From positions 558,001 to 622,000 of the forward strand of contig CAVXLQ010000004.1 in assembly GCA_963762635.1 (NCBI GenBank): a DNA stretch of 64,000 nt, read 5' to 3'. Made by a program: the position numbers and the translations under genes. The stretch is from Tenggerimyces sp963762635 (GTDB taxonomy: Bacteria > Actinomycetota > Actinomycetes > Propionibacteriales > Actinopolymorphaceae). Positions 1 through 9,591 of this stretch are shown here, one piece after another (positions within the stretch are counted from its first letter, which is position 1; each line of letters starts with the position of its first letter). The notes under the pieces are model-generated. The model was not told the DNA's origin and made no database searches. It saw only the letters and a program-made list of their open reading frames with translations.

Positions 1-2
1 AG

Positions 3-275
3 CCGGAGCGACCCTGGACGGTCGCGTCGCTGGCCAGCGAGGCCGGGCTGTCGCGCGCGCCGTTCGCCCGGCGGTTCGCCACGCTGGTGGGGCAACCGCC
101 GCTGACGTACCTGACCTGGTGGCGGCTGACGACGGCCGCGCGGTTGTTGGTGGACTCCGAGGCCCCGTTGGGAACGATCGCCTCAGCGGTGGGCTACTCG
201 TCGGAGTTCGCGTTCGCCAACGCGTTCAAACGGCACCACGGCAAGGCACCTGGCCGCTATCGGCGGACCGCCTAG
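3..275 (+). CDS. AraC-family transcriptional regulator, C-terminal fragment
   Basis: Only the last 90 codons lie in the window; the reading frame is open from the left edge, so the start is missing. The visible part is the double helix-turn-helix DNA-binding domain of AraC/XylS regulators. The first HTH is around WTVASLASEAGLSRAPFARR and the second around LGTIASAVGYSSEFAFANAF, ending in the usual FKRHHGKAPGRYRR tail. Any sensor domain, often cupin-type in this architecture, is off the window. The stop codon overlaps by four bases the stop of the convergent AfsR-like gene. The regulated genes cannot be inferred from what is present. Confidence 0.9.
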   Translation, partial: PERPWTVASLASEAGLSRAPFARRFATLVGQPPLTYLTWWRLTTAARLLVDSEAPLGTIASAVGYSSEFAFANAFKRHHGKAPGRYRRTA

Positions 276-3200
276 GCGAGGCGCCGTTCCGCCTCGGCGA
301 TCTCCGCCGTACCCATGGCGGCATAGAGCTCACGAGCGGCAGTCCAACGCTCGCGGGCTACCGACAGTTCGCCGCGACCGGCGTAAGCGTCGCCGAGGGA
401 GCAGAGCGTACGAGCCTCGCGGAGCCGGTAGCCCGTCTCGCGGTGCCGCGCCAAGGCACGAGCCCCGTACGCGATCGCCTCGTCCCACCGTCCCAGCGCG
501 ACGAGCGCGGCCGCCGCGACCGTGAGCATGCCGTCGTGCGCCAACGGGTGGCGGCCCTGCCAGTGCGCGAGCGCTCGCTCGGTCAGGGCGAGTGCCTCGG
601 TGGGGCGGCCGGCCTCGAGCTTCGCCCGGGCCAGGAAGTCGAGCAGCCACGCGTTGCCGATGGACCCCCGCTGCTCGAGCTCGTCCGCGTGCTGCTCGAG
701 CTCCGCGACGATGGGCGCGATCGGACGGCCGGCCCGGAACTCCACCTCCAGCAAGGTCATCCGCACGTCGAGCTGGTGCTCGCGCGTCCCCGGCACCTCC
801 GCGACGTCGCGCGCCATCGAGACAGCCGCCCTCGCCAGCTCGTACTCGCCCCGGTCCAGCCGGATGCGGGCGAGCAGGACGTAGGCGCTGATCAGATCGA
901 CGACGAGACCGATCTCGTGGTTGATCCGCAGGCATCGCTCCACGTGGTCGAGCGCCGTGGCCAGGTTGCCGAGGCGGCGATGGGTCGAGGCAAGGTTGTC
1001 GTGCATGACCGCGAGCGACCTGGTGACGCCGGCGCTCTCGACTTCGGCGCGGATGCTCTCGAAACCCTCCAGCGCGCTGGCGAAATGCCCCAGCTCCATC
1101 GCGTGATGTGCCAGGTCGATGGCCAACGACGCCGCCTGGGCGTCCTCCCCGGCGTCGCGGAGGAGGTCGTACGCGCGCTGGCAGGTGGCGTACGCCTCGG
1201 GGAGGCGGACCAGCTGGTGCAGGGTGATCGCGAGTATCTGCAGGATGCTGGCCTCGACCGGGGCGGCGCCGAGCCCTGCGACCAGGTCACGGGCTCGCTC
1301 CAACTTCGAAGCCGCGTTGGTCGGATCGCCGAGGCTGAAGTGGAGCCGCCCTGCGTGGGCTGCCATCATCGCCCGCGCTCGGTCGTCGCCGTGCTGCTCG
1401 GCAACGGGCGTCACCAGGTCGACCGTGGTTCTCCACTCCGCGAACCGCGCCCGGGTGGCGAAGTACGGCCGCAGTGCGTCGGTCAGCTCCCAGGCGAGCT
1501 CGTACGGCCCACTCGTCGCGGAGTCGTCCACAGCGGCCATCAGGTTGGGCAGCTCGCGGTCGATCTGCTCCAGGCTCCACGGTTCCGGTGCTGCCGTCCG
1601 GTCGCGGTGGTGCTGTCCGGACAGCTGCCGGTCCGCGGTCGCGTCGAGCTTGGCGACGTACCAGGCGAAGAGGCGGCGTCGGGCGGTGTCGCGTTCCGGC
1701 TCGGCGTCCTCGGCCTCGGCCTCCCGGCGTGCGTACTGCCGGAGGAGGTCGTGGATGCGGTAGCGGCCGTCCCGCTGCTCGTCGATGAGGCTCGCGGCGG
1801 TCAGCGTGGCGAGAGCTCGTCGGGGGCTGGCTCCCGTCATCGCTTCCAGGGACTCCGCGGTGAGGTCGGGGCCGGGGATCAGGCCCAGCAGCCGGAAGAC
1901 TCGCCTGGTCTCGTCGTCGAGCGCGGCGTACGACGTGGCGAACGAGGTGCGGACCAGGGAGTCCGGCCCTTCCAACAAGGTGAGCTCCGCCACCAGCGAG
2001 GCGATCGAGTACGCCGGCCGGGTGGCGAGGCTGGCGCCGGCGACGCGGAGAGCCAACGGGAGGTAGCCGCACATCTCCGCCAGCTGGCTGACCGCCGAGA
2101 GCTCGGCCGACACTCGTTCCTCGCCGATCTGGTCGGCCAGGGTCTGCCGGGCCTCATTGGCGGACAGGACGTCGAGCAGGACGACCCGGGCGCGGTCCAG
2201 GGCGACCAGCGGTTGGAGGGTGTTGCGGCTCGTGACGACCACCGCGCTGCCGGGCGAGCCGGGCATCAGGGGACGGACGACCTCCATGGCCGCGACGTTG
2301 TCCACGACCACCAGCACCCGGCGACCGGCCATGCGGGACCGGTACAGCGCGGTCTGCTCGTCCACGTCGACGGGGATCCGTCGGCTGTGCACGCCCAACG
2401 ACCGCAGGAAGCGCGGCAGGACATCGGACGGGGTGAGCGCTCGTTCGGCGGAGAAGCCTCGGAGATCGACGAACAGCTGCCCGTCCGGATAGCGCCCACT
2501 CGCCAGATGGGCCGCCGCGACGGCCAGGGCGGACTTCCCCACGCCCGGTGCGCCCGCGATCAGCACCAGCGGCGACGCGTCGGGGTCGGCGAGCCAGGAC
2601 GTCACCTGGTCCAGCTGGTCCTGCCGGCCGACCAGACCCGCCGGGCGGACGGGCAGCTCGTGCGGCGTCTCCGCGCCCATCGCGGCAGGGTCGACGACAG
2701 CGGCCGCCTCCAGGGTCTCGGTGAGGATCGCCTGGTGCGTACGCCGGAGCGTCTCGCCCGGGTCGACGCCGAGCTGGCTCGCCAACGTCTCGGCCGCCTG
2801 CTGGTACGCCGCGAGCGCCTCGGACGGTCGGCCGGCGGCGTAGAGGGCGCGCATCAGGACGTCCCAGGCCCGCTCCCGGAGCGGGTGCTCGTCGACCAGG
2901 CCGCGGAGCTCGGTGATGACCTCGGCCGCCCTGCCCAGGCGGAGCTCCAGCTCGGCGCTGCGCTCGATCACCGTCAGCTGGCGTTCGAGCAGGCCAGGCA
3001 CGACGCGCTGGCGCAGCGGGTCGGACGGAACGTTCGTCAGCGGCTCGCTCTGCCACGGTTCGGCGACGGACCGGAGCAGGTTCAGGGCCGCCTCCGGCTC
3101 GCCCGCCTCCTCGGCCTCGTCCGCCGCGTGGACGGCGGCGTCGAACGCGACGAGGTCGACCTCGGCGTGGGTGAGATCCAGGCGGTAGCCGCCGCTGCTC

Positions 3201-3445
3201 GTCACGATCACGTCGTCGCCGAGGACCTTGCGCAGCCGAGACACGTACGCGTGCAGCGTGCCGCGGGCGTTGCCGACGGGGGACTCGCCCCAGAGGTCGT
3301 CGATCAGCCGTTCGGTCGGGACCGCGACGCCGGGGTTGAGGGCCAACAGGGCGAGGACCGTGCGTTGCTTGCCGGCCGCCGGGGTGACTTCTCGGCCGTT
3401 GCGAAAGACCTGCAACGGCCCCAGTACCCGCAACGACACATCCAC
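272..3445 (-). CDS. AfsR/SARP-family regulator with BTAD, NB-ARC-type ATPase and TPR domains
   Basis: Protein of 1057 residues with the AfsR layout. An OmpR-type winged helix occupies about residues 1-90 (AYVSRLRKVLG at the recognition helix) and a bacterial transcriptional activation domain about 97-245. A STAND/NB-ARC ATPase follows, with Walker A GAPGVGKS at 298-305 and a downstream LVVVDN Walker B. TPR-like helical repeats fill about residue 600 to the end. Such proteins bind direct repeats upstream of target promoters and are switched by nucleotide state; many control secondary metabolism or cell differentiation. No biosynthetic cluster adjoins it, so its targets are unknown. It is a single-gene unit facing the AraC fragment. 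The ATG start gives a standard SARP N-terminus. Confidence 0.93.
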   Translation of the reverse strand: MDVSLRVLGPLQVFRNGREVTPAAGKQRTVLALLALNPGVAVPTERLIDDLWGESPVGNARGTLHAYVSRLRKVLGDDVIVTSSGGYRLDLTHAEVDLVAFDAAVHAADEAEEAGEPEAALNLLRSVAEPWQSEPLTNVPSDPLRQRVVPGLLERQLTVIERSAELELRLGRAAEVITELRGLVDEHPLRERAWDVLMRALYAAGRPSEALAAYQQAAETLASQLGVDPGETLRRTHQAILTETLEAAAVVDPAAMGAETPHELPVRPAGLVGRQDQLDQVTSWLADPDASPLVLIAGAPGVGKSALAVAAAHLASGRYPDGQLFVDLRGFSAERALTPSDVLPRFLRSLGVHSRRIPVDVDEQTALYRSRMAGRRVLVVVDNVAAMEVVRPLMPGSPGSAVVVTSRNTLQPLVALDRARVVLLDVLSANEARQTLADQIGEERVSAELSAVSQLAEMCGYLPLALRVAGASLATRPAYSIASLVAELTLLEGPDSLVRTSFATSYAALDDETRRVFRLLGLIPGPDLTAESLEAMTGASPRRALATLTAASLIDEQRDGRYRIHDLLRQYARREAEAEDAEPERDTARRRLFAWYVAKLDATADRQLSGQHHRDRTAAPEPWSLEQIDRELPNLMAAVDDSATSGPYELAWELTDALRPYFATRARFAEWRTTVDLVTPVAEQHGDDRARAMMAAHAGRLHFSLGDPTNAASKLERARDLVAGLGAAPVEASILQILAITLHQLVRLPEAYATCQRAYDLLRDAGEDAQAASLAIDLAHHAMELGHFASALEGFESIRAEVESAGVTRSLAVMHDNLASTHRRLGNLATALDHVERCLRINHEIGLVVDLISAYVLLARIRLDRGEYELARAAVSMARDVAEVPGTREHQLDVRMTLLEVEFRAGRPIAPIVAELEQHADELEQRGSIGNAWLLDFLARAKLEAGRPTEALALTERALAHWQGRHPLAHDGMLTVAAAALVALGRWDEAIAYGARALARHRETGYRLREARTLCSLGDAYAGRGELSVARERWTAARELYAAMGTAEIAEAERRLA

Positions 3446-3509
3446 GGACGCCCCGCACCCACCCCTCGCCTAGCCCCCTGGCGTTCGGCCACGATACCGG
3501 GGCTATCTG

Positions 3510-4427
3510 TCAGATTTCGTAAGTAGAGGGCAAAGAGAAGAGCGCGAAGACGGCCGGATCGCTGAACGCGTAGATGTGCTCGATGCCCGTCGGCCCCAGC
3601 TCGAGCACCTGCAGGAACTGCGCCTCCCGGGTGCCGTCCGGGCGGCGGACGTACGTGGCGTACGCGGGCTGGCCGTTCGCGACGACCGGGACGAGCGTCG
3701 CCTCGCCGGGCTTGACCGGGCAACGGTGGGACAGGTGGTGGCCGATGGCGGCCGGACCGCGGTACCAGGCGGTGAGCGGCGGCATCTCCCACACGGCGTC
3801 CGAGGTCAGCAGCGCGACGATCGCGGGAACGTCCTTGTCCTCCCACGCCGCGACGTACGCGTCGAGCAGCCGGCGGTCCGCGGGAGTGGAGGGCTCGGGA
3901 ACGGAGGTGATCGAGCCGTCGGCGAGCAGCGAACGGGCGCGGCGCAGGCTCGAGTTGACGGCGATCGTCGTCGTGCCCAACATCTCCGCGACCTCGGCCG
4001 CGCGGAAGCCCAGCACATCCCGCAGCAACAGCACCGCGCGCTGCTGGGGCGGCAACGTCTGCGCCATCGCCACGAACGCCAACCGCACACTGTCGCGTTC
4101 GTCGAACGAACCCGGCAACGGCTCCAGCCACGGAACGTCCGACCGCGGCTCCACCGGATCGGCCGGGTCGGACTCCGGCTCGAAGCTCATCGGCAGCACC
4201 CGGCGACGAGCGGATCCGAGCACGTTCAGGCAGGCGTTCGTGGCGATCTTGTACAGCCAGGTACGTACCGACGCCCGGCCCTCGAACGCCTCCCGCGCCT
4301 GCCACGCACGCAGAAACGTGTCCTGCACCAGGTCCTCTGCCTCGTGCACCGAACCGACCATCCGGTAGCAGTGCGCGAACAGCTCGCCGCGGAACGTCTC
4401 GAACTCCTGACCGGTGACAGCCGACAA
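3510..4427 (-). CDS. ECF RNA polymerase sigma factor with C-terminal SnoaL-like domain
   Basis: Sigma-70 region 2 is at the N-terminus (FETFRGELFAHCYRMVGSVH, then EDLVQDTFLRAW). Region 4 lies mid-protein (LPPQQRAVLLLRDVLGFRA), followed by a SnoaL-like domain of about 110 residues. This is the SigJ/SigG-like ECF type in which the tail, rather than a separate anti-sigma factor, is thought to tune activity. The TTG at 4427 was chosen because a strong GGAGGAGGG Shine-Dalgarno sits 10 bases upstream and the resulting protein begins right at region 2. An ATG at 4508 in the same frame would overlap the divergent reductase start. A paralogue lies at 12078-13037. Confidence 0.88.
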   Translation of the reverse strand: MSAVTGQEFETFRGELFAHCYRMVGSVHEAEDLVQDTFLRAWQAREAFEGRASVRTWLYKIATNACLNVLGSARRRVLPMSFEPESDPADPVEPRSDVPWLEPLPGSFDERDSVRLAFVAMAQTLPPQQRAVLLLRDVLGFRAAEVAEMLGTTTIAVNSSLRRARSLLADGSITSVPEPSTPADRRLLDAYVAAWEDKDVPAIVALLTSDAVWEMPPLTAWYRGPAAIGHHLSHRCPVKPGEATLVPVVANGQPAYATYVRRPDGTREAQFLQVLELGPTGIEHIYAFSDPAVFALFSLPSTYEI

Positions 4428-4506
4428 AGAACCTCGACCCTCCTCCGGTGACTTTCGACGCGCTCGCTTGTCCGTACCTACGAGACCAATCGAAAGGGTA
4501 ACCACC

Positions 4507-5085
4507 ATGCGCACACTGTTCCTGCAGATCAATGTCACGGTCGACGGCTACGTGGAGGACGCGAACGGCGACATCGACTGGCATTTCGCCGACGACGAGT
4601 TCGACGGCTTCATCCTGGAGACGCTGCGTTCGATCGACGGCATGGTGTTCGGGCGGGTCGCGTTCGAACGGCTCGCCGCGTACTGGCCGACGGCTGGCGC
4701 CACTGCCCAGACCGAGACGCAGCGCGAGACGGCGAGGCTGATGAACGAGCTGCCGAAGTACGCCCTGTCCCGCACGGCCCGCAAGAGCGACTGGAACAAC
4801 AGCCACTTCGTGTCGGTCGACGACGTCGTCGAGCTGAAGTCCCAACCAGGCAAGGATCTCGCCCTGTTCGCCGGTGCGAACGCCGCGACGGAGCTGACCG
4901 CGCAGGGCCTCGTCGACGAGCTGCGGCTCATCGTCAACCCGCTCTTGCAGGGCGGCGGAACTCCCTTGTTCACCGGGACGTACGCGCGCCGCGAGCAGAC
5001 CTTGACCGAGGTGCGCCGCCTCGCGAGCGGCGCACTCGTCCTTACCTACAAGGGCTGGCTCTCCGCGAGGGCGCTGGCCAGATAG
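4507..5085 (+). CDS. Dihydrofolate reductase family protein (RibD C-terminal-like)
   Basis: A protein of 192 residues with the RibD_C/DHFR fold. It opens with MRTLFLQINVTVDGYVED, has an FGRVAFERLAAYW segment around residue 50, and closes the nucleotide site with LFAGANAATELTAQGLVDEL and NPLLQGGGTPLF. Actinobacteria carry many such uncharacterised NADPH-dependent reductases near ECF sigma factors, so the substrate cannot be named. The start at ATG 4507 follows a GAAAGG Shine-Dalgarno; the longer frame upstream has no family similarity. It is divergent from the sigma gene and its 3' end overlaps the convergent serine hydrolase by 40 bases. Confidence 0.88.
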   Translation: MRTLFLQINVTVDGYVEDANGDIDWHFADDEFDGFILETLRSIDGMVFGRVAFERLAAYWPTAGATAQTETQRETARLMNELPKYALSRTARKSDWNNSHFVSVDDVVELKSQPGKDLALFAGANAATELTAQGLVDELRLIVNPLLQGGGTPLFTGTYARREQTLTEVRRLASGALVLTYKGWLSARALAR

Positions 5086-6056
5086 CGGCTCATCGGCCAC
5101 GCGCCGTCCGTCGTGTTCGAGATGACGGTGGAGGTCGCGTCAGTGGCGGGGTCATGGACGCTGCGGAAGGACACCCCGGCATCGCTTCCGGTGAGCATCA
5201 CCTGGTCGCTGCCGGCAGGTCGCCAGAAGCCGAGGCCGTAGCGCCGGTCGTTCGGTTGGTCCGAGGTGCCGCGGGGGTGCAGCAGCCGGTCCAGGGTGGG
5301 CCCGGTGACGATCTCGTGGGCGAAGAGTGCCCGCCAGAACCGGTGCATGTCGGCGGTCGTGGTGTAGAGACCGCCGTCGCCATTGCCGCGGACCGGAAGG
5401 TGGAACACGTTCGTCCGCCAGTGCCCGTCGACCTCGACGTAACCGACCGCGGCCCGCCCCGGCAGGTCGTCGGAGCGGAAGAACCCGCTGTCGACCATGC
5501 CGGCGGGCCGACAGACCACCTCGTCGACCAGGTCGTGGTAGCTGGCCCCCGCGACCCGTTCCGCGAGCAGTGCCAGGACCACGTAGCCGCCGTTGCAGTA
5601 GGAGAAGCGCTCCCCGGCGGGGAACTTGGTCGGGTGTCCGTCGAGGACGGGAACGAACTCCTCGGTCGTCGACAGCAGGTGCACCGAGACCGGCATCGGG
5701 TAGTCCTCGATCGAGTCGGTCTCCTCGTCGAGGTAGTCGCCGATCCCGGACCGGTGGGCGAGCAGGTGCTCCACGGTCACGTCGTCGGCGATCAACGGGA
5801 GGTCAGGGCCGAGCACCTCGCGAGCTCGCGTCGACAGGGACAGGAGGCCACGTTCGACCAGCGCAGCGACGACGAGTGCTGTCATCGCCTTCGATCCGCT
5901 CGCGATGGCCAGCTGACTCTCGACCGTCAAGGGGATCTCGTGCCTGCGGTCCGCGAGCCCGAACGCCTCCGAGAGCAGAGTCACTCCGGCACGGTCGAGT
6001 CGCACCACCCCGGAGAAGCCGTTCTCGGTTGCCACCTGCTCGACTCGGTCCGTCAC
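5046..6056 (-). CDS. Serine hydrolase of the beta-lactamase class C / DD-peptidase family
   Basis: The 336-residue protein has the class C penicillin-binding fold. The SxxK motif is SGSK at 53-56 (nucleophile S53, base K56), the YxN motif is YCN at 153-155, and LTGSDAGVSF near the C-terminus is the third motif in place of KTG. There is no signal peptide, so it is probably cytoplasmic and acts as an esterase or peptidase rather than a secreted beta-lactamase. The start is GTG at 6056. It stands 25 bases from the methyltransferase upstream and may be co-transcribed with it. Substrate unknown. Confidence 0.9.
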   Translation of the reverse strand: MTDRVEQVATENGFSGVVRLDRAGVTLLSEAFGLADRRHEIPLTVESQLAIASGSKAMTALVVAALVERGLLSLSTRAREVLGPDLPLIADDVTVEHLLAHRSGIGDYLDEETDSIEDYPMPVSVHLLSTTEEFVPVLDGHPTKFPAGERFSYCNGGYVVLALLAERVAGASYHDLVDEVVCRPAGMVDSGFFRSDDLPGRAAVGYVEVDGHWRTNVFHLPVRGNGDGGLYTTTADMHRFWRALFAHEIVTGPTLDRLLHPRGTSDQPNDRRYGLGFWRPAGSDQVMLTGSDAGVSFRSVHDPATDATSTVISNTTDGAWPMSRYLASALAESQPL

Positions 6057-6081
6057 GGCAGTCAGTATCCATCGGCGGCTC

Positions 6082-6903
6082 TCAGAACGGCTTGCGCGCC
6101 ACGTACCCCACGACGTCGATCATCGCCCGGAGCGGCAGCCCGTAGCGGGCGAGCTTCCGCGCTTGGTGGATCGCGGCCTCGATGAACGCGGTCTCGCCGA
6201 TGCTCTGGATCGCCTCGTACGCCGGTCCGGTCGACGCCAACGTGCGCGCGTACGTGTACGGGTCGGCGAACTCCCACACCATCGGGACGTCGAACCGCTC
6301 GACGTCGACGAAGCCGTGTCGGGTCAGGAACTCCTCGCCGGCGCCCGGAGCGCCGAGCTCCAGCGAGGCCTCGTGCTCGAACGGTCCCACGTCGGCGATC
6401 CGGAACGGCGTGAACGCCCACGTGCCAGGCGAACGGCGCAGCTGGCCCCACGTCGTGAGGCCGACGCGCCCGCCTCGGACGAGCACGCGGTGCACCTCGC
6501 GGATCGCCGACGGCGTCGACGCCCAGATCCCCCGGAAGCTGGTCGCGACGTCGAAGCTCTCGTCGTCCCACGGCAGCGCGTGCCCGTCGCCGACGCGGAG
6601 GTCGGAGTCCGGGTTGCGGTCCCGCGCGATCGCGACGAGGCGGTGCGAGGCCTCGATGCCCGCGCACTCCGCTCCACGTACGCGGGCCAGCTCGAGCGCG
6701 AGCCCGGATCCGCAGGACACGTCGACGAGGCGTTCGCCCGTCGAGATGTCGAGCCGGTGGTGGAGCGTGACGAACTCCCGGCAGCTCCCCGGCTCACTCA
6801 GCGTGGCGAAGTCGACCGCTCGGCGTCCCCAGCCGTCGTCGGCGTCATCCCACTCGTCGGTCGTCGGCGTTCTCGTGTCTTCACGACTGATCACACTGGT
6901 CAT
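6082..6903 (-). CDS. Class I SAM-dependent methyltransferase
   Basis: A 273-residue Rossmann methyltransferase. Motif I is LVDVSCGSGLALELA (about 59-73), an acidic motif II lies near GIEASHRLVAIARDRN, and DGHALPWDDESFDVA is the motif III region typical of Methyltransf_11 proteins. The post-motif segment VHRVLVRGGRVGLTTWG also fits. The first 45 residues are acidic and lack similarity. The ATG at 6903 has a GGGGGATGAG ribosome site. Acceptor substrate unknown. It sits directly upstream of the serine hydrolase on the same strand, suggesting a two-gene unit. Confidence 0.88.
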   Translation of the reverse strand: MTSVISREDTRTPTTDEWDDADDGWGRRAVDFATLSEPGSCREFVTLHHRLDISTGERLVDVSCGSGLALELARVRGAECAGIEASHRLVAIARDRNPDSDLRVGDGHALPWDDESFDVATSFRGIWASTPSAIREVHRVLVRGGRVGLTTWGQLRRSPGTWAFTPFRIADVGPFEHEASLELGAPGAGEEFLTRHGFVDVERFDVPMVWEFADPYTYARTLASTGPAYEAIQSIGETAFIEAAIHQARKLARYGLPLRAMIDVVGYVARKPF

Positions 6904-6986
6904 GGCTCATCCCCCTGAACTCGCACCGACCTGGATCCTTTCTACGTCCGGTGCGCGTGGGTTCGCGTGAGCTGTCGGTACTCAGA

Positions 6987-9569
6987 TCACGAGGAGCTGC
7001 TACTCAGTTTTGTCCACAGGTCCGCGGCGTCCCTCCGGCTGCGGACGTCGAGCCGGTTCAGGACGGCTGCGACGTGGTTGCTCGCCGTACGTACCGACAC
7101 CGTCAGCCGGTCCGCGATCTCGGCGTCGCTCAGGCCTTCCGCGAGCAGGCGCAGGACCTCGAACTGGCGGCTGGTGAGGCCGGTCGGGTTGTCCCGCGTG
7201 GTCGTCGAACGGCCCCGCGGAACGTGGGAGACGCCCAGCTCACGAAGCCGCTGCCGGGTCAGCTGGGCGAGCGGTTTCGCGCCGAGCTCCTCGAGGACCC
7301 TGAGCCCTTCGAGGACGATCTCGGGGTCGTCGCTCTCGTACAGCGCGAGCGCGTACTCGTACCGGCAGCCGGCGGCCCGCCAGCGTTCGGCGGCGCCGCG
7401 CCAGTCGCCGGCGAGCAGCAGCGCGAACGGGGAGTCCGACGCCGCGAGCTCGACCGGCTTGCCGGCGCGGTGCAGCCAGTACGCGAGCTCCGGCCACAGC
7501 ACGGTCGCGCGGACGCCGAACGACTCGTCGAACGCCTCGCGGGCGACGTCGACGACCTCGTCGTACGCGCCTCGCAGCCAGGCGTCCTCGGCGGCCGCGG
7601 CGGCAGACCAGGCGATCCGCTGCAGGTCGCCGGTCTGTCTGCTGAGCTCGACGGAGGTGGCGAGCGTGCCGGCCGCCTCCTGGTCCCCGCGCCGCGCAGC
7701 GACCCGGCCGACGACCATCAGCGCGATCGACCCGTGCATCGGCTCGGTCCGCGAGATCCCGCTGAGCATGCGCTCGGCGTCGTCCCATGCGCCGCGGCCG
7801 AGCTGGATGCGCGACGTCAGGACGGTCATCGCGGTCAGCGCGCCGAGATGCTCGACGTGCTGGGCGTACGCGCGGCCGGACCGGACGTACTGCTCGGCCT
7901 CGTCGAGCCGGTGGCGGTCGACCATGCCGCACGCGAGGTTGGCGTACGCGCGGCACGCGGGATCGGGCGCGCCTGCCTCGAGCGCGACGCGCAGGCTCTC
8001 CTCCAACAGCTCGTGCCCGTTGCCGAGGTGCAGGTCCCACCGACACTCGGCGAGCGCGTTCAGCGCATGCGCCAGCGTGACCTTGTCGTCGGTCGCGCGG
8101 GCGAGCTCGATCGCCCGCTCGGCGATCGGACGCGCGTGGTCGTACCGGTGGGCGAACAGGTGGAGGTTAGCGAGGTTCGTGTACGCGAGCGCGAGCTCGC
8201 GGCCGGCGCCGAGCGGTTCGAGGACCGCGACGGCGTCCTCGGCCACGACCTCGGCGCCGCGCTGGTCGCCCGCCACCTTGAGCATCCGGGACCGCCACCA
8301 CAGGCCGATGCCGACCGCGAGGTCGTCGCCGAGCTCCCGGCGGAGGGCGATCGCCTGCTCCTGGAGCTCGGCCGCCTGCGCGTACCGGCCGACCGTGTAG
8401 TTCTCGACCGCGTAGTCCTCCAGCAGCTGTGCTCGTTCTTCCGGTGCGAAGTCCCCGGCCTGGTCGAGGACGAGCTGGTAGTGGGCGACGGCCTCGCGGT
8501 GGGCGCCCGTTCTTGCCGCGTCCCGCGCAGCGGTCGGGCCGTAGCGGGCGATAGCTCGCTGGTCGCCTGCGCTCGCGGCGTAGTGGACGAGCTGGCCGGG
8601 ATCGCTGTCCGGCCGCTTCTCCAGCGCTGCGAGGACGTTCGCGTTGTAGCGCAGGCGGCGGATCGCGGGCTGCCCGTCGAGGATCGCGCGCCGGCCGAGC
8701 TCGTGCCGGAACGCGACGCGCGACGGGGTGACGGTGAGCAGGCCGCGTTCCTCCGCCGCCGCGAGCGTCGAGAGGCCGCCTTGGACGAGCTCGTCGACCA
8801 GCCAACGGCCGATCGCGGTGGGCAGGACGGCGAGCTGCTCGACGGCCTGGCGTACGTCCGGGTCGAGCGCGTGGACGCGCGCCATCACCGCGGCGGCGAC
8901 CGAACGGGGCACGCCCTCGGCGACGCCGGCGGCGATGACCTCGCCGACGAAGAACGGGTTGCCGGCGGTGATCGCGAACACCTCGTCGGCGTCCAGCTCG
9001 GTCCCGGCGGCGAGATGACCTACGGCGTCTCGGGACAGCCTGTTGAGCGGCAGCTGTTGGGAGGCGCCGCTCGCGGCGGCCTGGCCGAGCACCCGCCGGA
9101 CCGGATGGTGGGTGGTCAGCTCCTCGTCGCGATAGGTGAGCAGCAGGACGACGGGAAGCTGGTGGAGGCGGCGGATCAGGTAGCCGAGCACATCGAGCGT
9201 CGCGTCGTCGGCCCAGTGGATGTCCTCGATCGCGACCAGCGTGGGATGGCCGGCCCACTGCAGCTCGGTGTGGAGCGCGGTCAGGATGCGGTCGCGGTCG
9301 GCGCCGCGCAGTGCCGTGGCGAGCTCCGCACCGACCGCGTTCGCGAGATCGCGGAACGGGCCGAGGATCTGCGGGGTCGCGAGGTCGTCGCAGTGGCCGA
9401 CGAGCACCCTGCCCTCAGCCGGCACCCGGCTGCGGGCGGCCTGCACGAGGCGCGACTTGCCGATGCCCGCCTCGCCGGAGATCAGGACGACGCGGCCCTG
9501 CCCTTCGGCGGCGCCCCGGGCAGCCTCGGCGAGCACGGCGAGTTCGTGCTCGCGTTCCAGGACGGCCAT
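6987..9569 (-). CDS. LuxR-family (LAL) regulator with AAA/STAND ATPase domain
   Basis: This is a large ATP-binding LuxR regulator of 860 residues. An N-terminal ATPase carries Walker A GEAGIGKS at 32-39 and a Walker B-like VAIEDIHWADDA. A long TPR-like helical middle follows. The C-terminal LuxR helix-turn-helix is LTSRQFEVLRLLAEGLSDAE followed by IADRLTVSVRTASNHVAAVL. The ATG at 9569 starts just before the ATPase; the frame continues upstream but runs antisense through the acetyltransferase gene and has no family similarity. MalT-type proteins of this class activate catabolic or antibiotic genes on ligand binding; the ligand and targets here are unknown. Two GNAT genes lie upstream on the same strand. 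Confidence 0.9.
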   Translation of the reverse strand: MAVLEREHELAVLAEAARGAAEGQGRVVLISGEAGIGKSRLVQAARSRVPAEGRVLVGHCDDLATPQILGPFRDLANAVGAELATALRGADRDRILTALHTELQWAGHPTLVAIEDIHWADDATLDVLGYLIRRLHQLPVVLLLTYRDEELTTHHPVRRVLGQAAASGASQQLPLNRLSRDAVGHLAAGTELDADEVFAITAGNPFFVGEVIAAGVAEGVPRSVAAAVMARVHALDPDVRQAVEQLAVLPTAIGRWLVDELVQGGLSTLAAAEERGLLTVTPSRVAFRHELGRRAILDGQPAIRRLRYNANVLAALEKRPDSDPGQLVHYAASAGDQRAIARYGPTAARDAARTGAHREAVAHYQLVLDQAGDFAPEERAQLLEDYAVENYTVGRYAQAAELQEQAIALRRELGDDLAVGIGLWWRSRMLKVAGDQRGAEVVAEDAVAVLEPLGAGRELALAYTNLANLHLFAHRYDHARPIAERAIELARATDDKVTLAHALNALAECRWDLHLGNGHELLEESLRVALEAGAPDPACRAYANLACGMVDRHRLDEAEQYVRSGRAYAQHVEHLGALTAMTVLTSRIQLGRGAWDDAERMLSGISRTEPMHGSIALMVVGRVAARRGDQEAAGTLATSVELSRQTGDLQRIAWSAAAAAEDAWLRGAYDEVVDVAREAFDESFGVRATVLWPELAYWLHRAGKPVELAASDSPFALLLAGDWRGAAERWRAAGCRYEYALALYESDDPEIVLEGLRVLEELGAKPLAQLTRQRLRELGVSHVPRGRSTTTRDNPTGLTSRQFEVLRLLAEGLSDAEIADRLTVSVRTASNHVAAVLNRLDVRSRRDAADLWTKLSSSSS

Positions 9570-9591
9570 GGCTGCGATGTTCGCACGTCTG

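Noticed and set aside
119..3526. Very long + strand open frame opposite the AfsR-like gene
   Set aside because: It is the antisense shadow of a well-recognised 1057-residue regulator; its protein is Arg/Gly-rich without domains.
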